9,781 bases of DNA, from assembly GCA_900556195.1 (NCBI GenBank), contig USOJ01000021.1, positions 1 through 9,781 on the forward strand, written 5' to 3'. The position numbers and the translations under genes were made by a program. Of this stretch, positions 5,775-9,781 are shown in pieces. Position 1 is the stretch's first letter. Every line of letters starts with the position of its first letter. Origin of the DNA: an uncultured Eubacteriales bacterium (GTDB lineage Bacteria > Bacillota > Clostridia > Christensenellales > Borkfalkiaceae). Under the pieces are notes generated by a model. It did not search any database. It was not told where the DNA came from and saw only the letters and a list, made by a program, of their open reading frames with translations.

Positions 5775-7217
5775 TTATTTATTGAGTAAATCGATAGAAA
5801 AGTCTATGCGTTTAAGCGTTTCTTCTTTGCCGAGAAGCGCAGCCATTTCGGTCGCGCCGCCGGGGGTAACGCCCTGCCCCGTAATGGCGATACGCATTAC
5901 CCAGAAAAACGCGCCGCTCTTGACTCCCGCTTCCGCAGCCTTTTCGGAAAGCGTTTTATAGAGAGTGTCGTTATCGAAGTTATCGATTTCGGAAAGGTAC
6001 TCTTTGATCTTCGGCAGAAGTTCTTTCGCGACCGCCGCCGAAGTCTTGTTCTTCTTGTTGTCGAAAAGCGAAAGGTCGTATTCTTTCATTTCGGCAAGCC
6101 AGTCGATTTTTTCGGGAATTTCGCCGAAAATCTCTATACGAGGCTGCATAAGACGGGCTATCGCTTTAAGATCGAATTTGCCGTTGACTTTAGACTGTTC
6201 GAGGTACGGCAAAGCGTGATTATAAAACTCTTCTTCCGAAAGTTCCCTTACGTACTCGCCGTTAAGCCAGCGAAGTTTGGTTTCGTCGAATATAGACGGA
6301 GATTTCGAAACGCCGTCGAGCGAGAAAAGTTCTACCATTTCGGGAAGCGTCATCTTTTCGACGTTGCTGCCCTTGGGCGACCAGCCGAGAAGAGCGACGT
6401 AGTTTATAATCGCCTCTTTAAGATAGCCTTTTTTCAGAAAGTCGTCGAAGTTGGCGTCGCCGTAGCGTTTCGAAAGTTTACGCGTAGCGTCTTTCATTAT
6501 CGTAGGAAGGTGTATATAAACGGGTCTTTCCCAGCCGAATGCGTCGTACATAAGGTTGTACTTGGGCGTGGACGAAAGGTATTCCGTTCCGCGGATAACG
6601 TGAGTTATATGCATTAAGTGATCGTCAACGACGTTGGCGAAGTTATAAGTCGGCATGCCGTCGCTCTTTATAAGTACGTTGTCTTCGAGTTCGGAATTTT
6701 CAACCCTTATGTCGCCGTAAATTTCGTCGTGATACTCGCTTACCCCCTCGGTGGGGACGTTCTGACGGATAACGTAAGGCTCGCCCGCGGCAAGTCTTCT
6801 TTCGACTTCTTCCTTCGTAAGTTTAAGGCAGTGCTTGTCGTACTTTCTGTTGCCGTTTTCGTCGGTAAGGCTTTCGAGTCTTTCTTTGGTGCAGAAACAA
6901 TAATACGCCCCGCCCTTTTCGACGAGTTCTCTGGCGTATTTCATATATATGTCTTTTCTCTCGCTCTGGACGTACGGACCGTAATCGCCGCCTATATCGG
7001 GACCTTCGTCCCATATAAGCCCGGATTCGCGAAGGGAAGAATAAATAAGTTCTACCGCGCCTTCAACGTAGCGTTGCTGGTCGGTATCCTCGATTCTCAA
7101 AATAAACTTTCCGCCGTTTTTCTTGGCGTAAAGATAAGCGTAAAGCGCGGTACGAAGTCCGCCTAAGTGCATAAAGCCCGTCGGGCTGGGAGCAAATCTC
7201 GTTCTTACGATTGCCAT
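5775..7217 (-). CDS. gltX: Glutamyl-tRNA synthetase
   Basis: This 480-residue class I aminoacyl-tRNA synthetase charges tRNA-Glu with glutamate (or also tRNA-Gln where the enzyme is non-discriminating, which cannot be decided here). Visible hallmarks are the N-terminal RTRFAPSPTGFMHLGGLRTA block (5-24) holding the HIGH-type HLGG, the FILRIEDTD stretch (38-46) of the glutamate site, a CFC pair (107-109) with C130 further on that may be a zinc-site remnant, the VIRGTEYLSSTPK region (208-219), and the KMSKS-type loop KLSKR (247-251). The C-terminal anticodon-binding helical domain follows and ends with the usual VTPGGATEMAALLG pattern. Length is normal for the family. The ATG has AAAGGAG at 7223-7229, 5 nt upstream. 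The downstream helicase starts 17 nt after the stop, so they probably share a transcript. Confidence 0.97.
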   Translation of the reverse strand: MAIVRTRFAPSPTGFMHLGGLRTALYAYLYAKKNGGKFILRIEDTDQQRYVEGAVELIYSSLRESGLIWDEGPDIGGDYGPYVQSERKDIYMKYARELVEKGGAYYCFCTKERLESLTDENGNRKYDKHCLKLTKEEVERRLAAGEPYVIRQNVPTEGVSEYHDEIYGDIRVENSELEDNVLIKSDGMPTYNFANVVDDHLMHITHVIRGTEYLSSTPKYNLMYDAFGWERPVYIHLPTIMKDATRKLSKRYGDANFDDFLKKGYLKEAIINYVALLGWSPKGSNVEKMTLPEMVELFSLDGVSKSPSIFDETKLRWLNGEYVRELSEEEFYNHALPYLEQSKVNGKFDLKAIARLMQPRIEIFGEIPEKIDWLAEMKEYDLSLFDNKKNKTSAAVAKELLPKIKEYLSEIDNFDNDTLYKTLSEKAAEAGVKSGAFFWVMRIAITGQGVTPGGATEMAALLGKEETLKRIDFSIDLLNK

Positions 7218-7237
7218 ATAATCTCCTTTATTATCCG

Positions 7238-7252
7238 TCCGAAAAAATCGGA
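7238..7252 (-). other. Small hairpin in the gltX leader
   Basis: TCCGA and TCGGA (7238-7242 and 7248-7252) form a perfect 5-bp inverted repeat around five A/T bases, 9 nt upstream of the ribosome binding site of gltX. It is too small for a T-box leader, and the whole predicted leader (about 70 nt) lacks room for one. It may be chance. Confidence 0.3.
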
Positions 7253-7289
7253 AATCGCAAAATTTATAAAAATATTGAATATCGTTACG

Positions 7290-7314
7290 TTTTTATTTTA
7301 CCATAAAATAAAAA
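7290..7314. promoter_or_regulatory. A/T-only palindrome across the divergent promoters, operator candidate
   Basis: TTTTTATTTTA (7290-7300) and TAAAATAAAAA (7304-7314) are perfect inverted repeats separated by CCA. The palindrome covers the -10 of the leftward promoter and most of the -35 and spacer of the rightward one, so a protein bound here would block both. The A/T-only makeup makes chance more plausible than usual. Confidence 0.4.
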
Positions 7315-7323
7315 AAGTGTATA
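7295..7323 (-). promoter_or_regulatory. Probable gltX promoter with extended -10
   Basis: On the minus strand, TATACA (-35, 7318-7323), a 17-nt spacer ending in TGG, and TAAAAT (-10, 7295-7300). The TGG directly before the -10 is the extended -10 signature (TGn), which compensates for the modest -35. The expected start is near 7288, giving a leader of about 70 nt before the gltX ATG. It overlaps the rightward promoter almost completely. Confidence 0.5.
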
Positions 7324-7325
7324 AT
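7297..7325 (+). promoter_or_regulatory. Probable promoter for the dipeptidase
   Basis: TTTACC (-35, 7297-7302), a 17-nt spacer and a perfect TATAAT (-10, 7320-7325). The expected start is near 7332, about 31 nt before the ATG at 7363. Its -10 lies over the -35 of the opposing gltX promoter and its -35 over that promoter's -10. Confidence 0.6.
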
Positions 7326-7362
7326 GAATTTGAACTGAATTTCAAAATTTTACGGTGATATT

Positions 7363-8629
7363 ATGAACGAATACGTAAAAAACGCTGTCAAAGACTTAAA
7401 AACTCTTATTTCTATCCCCTCGGTGCAAGCCGAACCCGAAAAAGACATGCCTTTCGGAAAAGCCGTTTTCGATGCGCTGGACTTCTTTCTGAAGACCGCC
7501 GAAGAAATGGGCTTTAAGACCGTCAACTACGACAACTATATCGGCGAAGTCGATTTCGGCGACAGCGAAGACGAAATAGGCATACTCTGCCATCTCGACG
7601 TAGTGCCTGCGGGCGATTTGGATAAATGGACCTATCCCCCGTTTTCGGCGACCGAAGCGAACGGCAGAATTTACGGCAGAGGCGCGACCGACGATAAAGG
7701 GCCCGCAATCGTTTGTCTGCACGCCATGAAAGCGCTTAAAGACGAAGGTTACGTACCGAATAAGAAAATACGACTTATTCTCGGCTGCAACGAAGAAACG
7801 GGCTGGAAGTGCATAGAACATTTCAACAAAGTGGCGAAAATGCCCGAAAACGGCTTCTCTCCCGATGCGGACTTCCCCGTTATCTACGCCGAAAAAGGCA
7901 TTATGCCCTTGAAATTCTCGTTTAAGAAGAGCAAAAAACTCGTAAGCATTACGGGCGGCGAAAGAGTGAACGTCGTATGCGACCGCTGCGAAGCCCGCCG
8001 TAGACATACCCGACCCCGAAAAATTCGGCGTTCAGAAAATCGGCGAAAAAAAATATCTCGCGCTCGGCAAATCCGCGCACGGATCTACGCCCCATCTCGG
8101 CGACAACGCCATGCTTAAAATGCTCAACGCGCTCCGCTCGGTAGACGCGATAGACGAAAACGCAATCGATCTGCTTTTTAACGACCGCCTCGGTATGACC
8201 ACTTTAAGCGATCATTCGGGCAGACTTACCATGAGCCCCGACGTAATAACTTCGGACGATAAAAACGTATATATCTCGGTAGATATACGCTATCCCGTAA
8301 CCGCTTTCGGCGACGATATATTAAAGAAATTCCAAACCGTAGCGACCGTAGAAAGGCTTTCGCATCAACTGCCCCTGTGCGCCGACAAAAACGGCGAACT
8401 CGTTCAAACGCTTCTCGGCGTGTACGAAGAAGTTACGGGCGTTAAAGCCGAGCCTATCGCGATAGGCGGCGGAACTTACGCGAGAGCGATGAAAAACGCC
8501 GTAGCGTTCGGACCCGAAACGGCAGGCACGGATTTTGCCATTCACCAGCCCGACGAATTCGCTTCGATTGAAAATATCGAACTTCAATACTCGGTGTATA
8601 AGGCGGCTATCGCTAAACTCGCAAAGTAA
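7363..8629 (+). pseudogene. M20-family dipeptidase (PepV/Sapep-like), frameshifted
   Basis: Two overlapping frames together encode one M20 zinc dipeptidase, a cytoplasmic enzyme that cleaves dipeptides. The first frame (7363-8118) carries CHLDVVPAGD (H77, D79), GRGATDDKGP (bridging D110), CNEETGWKC (E144, E145) and PDADFP (D168, D170). It then continues GGERVNVVCDRCEA to residue 211 and loses homology. Homology resumes in the +1 frame at 7997 with AVDIPDPEKFG, followed by GKSAHGSTPHLGDNA, GGGTYARAMKN and the C-terminal zinc ligand in TDFAIHQPDE, ending at 8629. One extra C in the CCC at 7994-7996 explains the shift. Deleting it would give about 421 residues, somewhat shorter than PepV or Sapep (about 470). 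Start: ATG with GGTGA at 7354-7358. Apart from the shift the sequence is intact, with no decayed motifs, so a very recent mutation or an assembly error is likely. A programmed shift is less likely because there is no obvious slippery stop. Confidence 0.85.
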
Positions 8630-8630
8630 A

Positions 8631-9134
8631 ATGCTTATAAACACTTTGCCGCCGCTTATAAAAAACGTAACCTGCGCGATAACGGGGCATAGAATTTTAT
8701 GCAAAGATTTCGACCGAGAAAAACTATATGAAGAGTTATCCGATATAGTCGACGACGGCTACGAATATTTTCTCGACGGCATGGCTTTGGGCTTTGACGC
8801 GGAGTGTTTCAGAGCGTTGGAAAGAATCCGCGGCGACGGAAAAAAGGTGAAGATAGTCGCCGTAATCCCCTGCTCCGGTCAGTCGGAAAAATTTTCGTTA
8901 AAAGACAAAGCCGAATATGACAGAATGATAAATTCCGCCGATTTCGTCGTAAAAGAAGGATCTTGCTATTTCGAGGGGTGTATGCTCAAACGCAACGACT
9001 TTTTAGTCGAAAACGCTTCTCTGTTATTTGCCTATTACCGCGATACGGTACGCGGCGGAACGCGTTATACGGTCAACCGCGCCGCCGAACTCGGATTGCC
9101 CGTCCGTCGTTTCATCTGCCCCGCTTCCCCGTAA
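8631..9134 (+). CDS. YpsA/YoqJ-like SLOG-fold protein (DUF1273 family)
   Basis: This 167-residue protein shows the family pattern of YpsA/YoqJ: CAITGHR near the N-terminus (15-21), a conserved DGMALGFDAECFRAL helix (49-63; relatives have GGALGVD), the VAVIPCSGQSEKF strand and loop (77-89), and VRGGTRYTVNRAAELGLPV (140-158). The family adopts the SLOG/Rossmann-like fold related to DprA and lysine-decarboxylase-like (LOG) proteins and is thought to bind nucleotides or nucleotide-derived ligands. B. subtilis YpsA has been linked to cell division and stress, but the biochemical role is not settled. The ATG at 8631 is 1 nt after the dipeptidase stop and has no separate ribosome binding site, so translation is probably coupled to the gene before it. 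A longer frame from 8535 would only add residues overlapping the peptidase and is not needed for any motif. Confidence 0.85.
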   Translation: MLINTLPPLIKNVTCAITGHRILCKDFDREKLYEELSDIVDDGYEYFLDGMALGFDAECFRALERIRGDGKKVKIVAVIPCSGQSEKFSLKDKAEYDRMINSADFVVKEGSCYFEGCMLKRNDFLVENASLLFAYYRDTVRGGTRYTVNRAAELGLPVRRFICPASP

Positions 9135-9162
9135 CGGAATAATGACAATTATTAAACCGTCT

Positions 9163-9190
9163 TTGCGAGCCCCTTTATGGGGTGCGGCAA
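9163..9190. repeat. REP-like palindromic element
   Basis: The segment starts TTGCGAGCCCC (9163-9173) and ends GGGGTGCGGCAA (9179-9190), with a TTTAT loop between. It pairs as an outer TTGC/GCAA and an inner CCCC/GGGG stem with a small mismatch and bulge. From memory, TTGCGAG...GGCAATC units are widespread short interspersed repeats in many bacterial genomes. That recollection was not checked. Confidence 0.5.
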
Positions 9191-9241
9191 TCCCGAAGAT
9201 TGGTGTACGAACGCTTGTGAATCCTCGCCGATATCCACTTT

Positions 9242-9305
9242 GTAAAACCCGAATCACCGTCATTCTGAGCCTTTGGCGAAGAATCTCCCGGAAGGGTGGT
9301 TTTAC
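9242..9305. repeat. Nested palindromic interspersed-repeat element
   Basis: Outer arms GTAAAACC (9242-9249) and GGTTTTAC (9298-9305) are perfect 8-bp inverted repeats. Nested inside is an imperfect hairpin with arms ATTCTGAGCC (9262-9271) and GGCGAAGAAT (9275-9284) around TTT, 8 of 10 bp paired, the two mismatches being a tandem G-A/A-G pair. The core 9258-9287 (GTCATTCTGAGC then GAAGAATCTC) matches my recollection of a very common bacterial dispersed repeat of the type GTCATTCTGAGC...GAAGAATC. With the 9163-9190 unit it makes most of 9135-9365 repeat-derived rather than ordinary intergenic DNA. Confidence 0.55.
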
Positions 9306-9365
9306 GCGGAGCGCGTATTACGATAACAGAAACCACACGCCACAACGAGTTATCTGTCAATAAAT

Positions 9366-9781
9366 ATGAGAAAAATCTATCTTTTTATTTCCGGAACGAA
9401 AACCGGAGTTTCAAGATGCGTTTCGTTTTTTACGAGAAGCAAAAACACTCACTCGACCCTGTCGCTTAACGGCAAATTCGACTGCATGTATACTTTCGGC
9501 AGATTTACTCTTAAACCCCTGCCGTCGGGCTTCGTAAAAGAAAATATCCGCACGAACGTACTTAAAAAATACGACTACTGCCCGTGTAAAATCTTTGAAA
9601 TAGACGTTACCGACGAACAATACGCGGGCATCCTTGCCGAAATCAAACGCTACGAAGACGAAAAGGAAAAATATAAATACGCCATTTTAGGCGCGTTTTT
9701 GTGCGCGTTCCGCATTAAAAAGACCTTTAAGTATAAGCGTTTCTGCTCGCAGTTCGTGGCAAACCTGCTGCACGACGGCGC
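9366..9781 (+). CDS. Small permuted papain-like (NlpC/P60-superfamily) protein, partial (runs off the right edge)
   Basis: 138 complete codons are visible with no stop. The N-terminus MRKIYLFISGTKTGVSRCVS is followed by KNTHSTLSL with H29, a GKFDCMYTFGR stretch (36-46), then FEIDVTDEQY, a charged helix, and KYAILGAFLCAF leading to KRFCSQFVANLLH with C127. A conserved His early and a Cys in a (F/Y)CSQFV motif late is the circularly permuted NlpC/P60 papain-like arrangement (YiiX-like). Many Bacillota have short cytoplasmic members that keep this His/Cys pair; their substrates are unknown. No signal peptide is visible, which argues against a secreted wall hydrolase. ATG at 9366 has no recognisable ribosome binding site (leader TGTCAATAAAT) and lies directly after the repeat cluster, so the true start or leader may be altered. 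Lines up in orientation with the preceding two genes but is about 230 bp away. Confidence 0.75.
   Translation, partial: MRKIYLFISGTKTGVSRCVSFFTRSKNTHSTLSLNGKFDCMYTFGRFTLKPLPSGFVKENIRTNVLKKYDYCPCKIFEIDVTDEQYAGILAEIKRYEDEKEKYKYAILGAFLCAFRIKKTFKYKRFCSQFVANLLHDG

Noticed and set aside
5347..7166. Several + strand open frames opposite the helicase 5' end and gltX
   Set aside because: Antisense shadows of well-supported genes; no start signals or recognisable domains.
7218..7290. T-box or other amino-acid riboswitch ahead of gltX
   Set aside because: The predicted leader is only about 70 nt, with no specifier-loop architecture or antiterminator/terminator pair.
8111..8629. Separate 172-residue protein starting at 8111
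   Set aside because: The ATG has no ribosome binding site and homology to the M20 family continues upstream in the same frame to 7997, so it is the second half of the frameshifted dipeptidase.
8535..8630. Upstream extension of the YpsA-like gene to 8535
   Set aside because: The added 32 residues overlap the dipeptidase coding sequence, contain no family motif, and ATG 8631 sits naturally 1 nt after the preceding stop.
9028..9363. 111-codon open frame crossing the repeat cluster, and its antisense frames
   Set aside because: Overlaps the end of the YpsA-like gene in another frame and then reads through palindromic repeats; no motif or ribosome binding site.

Overview
The window looks like a chromosomal, mostly housekeeping stretch of an uncultured, gut-type Clostridia (Bacillota). 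The reasons are strong AAAGGAG-type ribosome binding sites, vegetative -35/-10 promoters, a YlmH-type S4 protein, a PepV/Sapep-type M20 dipeptidase, a YpsA/DUF1273 protein, intermediate GC, and heavy use of TCG, CTT and ATA codons. The exact lineage cannot be fixed from this sequence. No rRNA, tRNA, CRISPR array, integrase or transposase is visible.

Layout. At the left edge is the leftward-running 5' end of a gene that resembles a phospho-sugar mutase, with a clear promoter. A 447-bp AT-rich divergent intergenic region follows. It holds an unexplained 18-bp-stem hairpin, a 14-bp perfect palindrome and a good rightward promoter. That promoter drives an apparent operon of three genes: a six-TM membrane protein of unknown function, an RNA-binding YlmH-like S4 protein, and a Gly/His-rich membrane protein with a C-terminal zinc ribbon. 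A 15-bp perfect terminator hairpin at 3143-3179 separates this operon from a leftward pair transcribed towards it: gltX (glutamyl-tRNA synthetase) followed 17 nt later by an 857-residue UvrD/Rep-family helicase.

Right of gltX, a compact divergent promoter region (two face-to-face, overlapping -35/-10 sets lying across an A/T-only palindrome) serves gltX leftward and an M20 dipeptidase rightward. The dipeptidase reading frame is broken by one extra C near 7995. One nucleotide after it starts a YpsA/YoqJ-like SLOG-fold gene. A 230-bp stretch built of palindromic interspersed-repeat-like sequence follows. The window ends inside a gene for a small permuted papain-like (NlpC/P60-superfamily) protein.

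The observations most worth a second look are: (i) the helicase has a complete DEDDh exonuclease domain inserted in its 2B region between the two halves of the motor; (ii) the same gene carries seven identical copies of the 9-mer TCGCTTATA (TATAAGCGA on the + strand), all in one orientation and all encoding Ser-Leu-Ile; (iii) the dipeptidase frameshift; (iv) the overlapping divergent promoters; (v) the orphan hairpin at 389-428; and (vi) the repeat cluster at 9163-9305. I do not see a clear multi-gene novel system such as a defence island. The helicase-exonuclease fusion is the most distinctive single gene.
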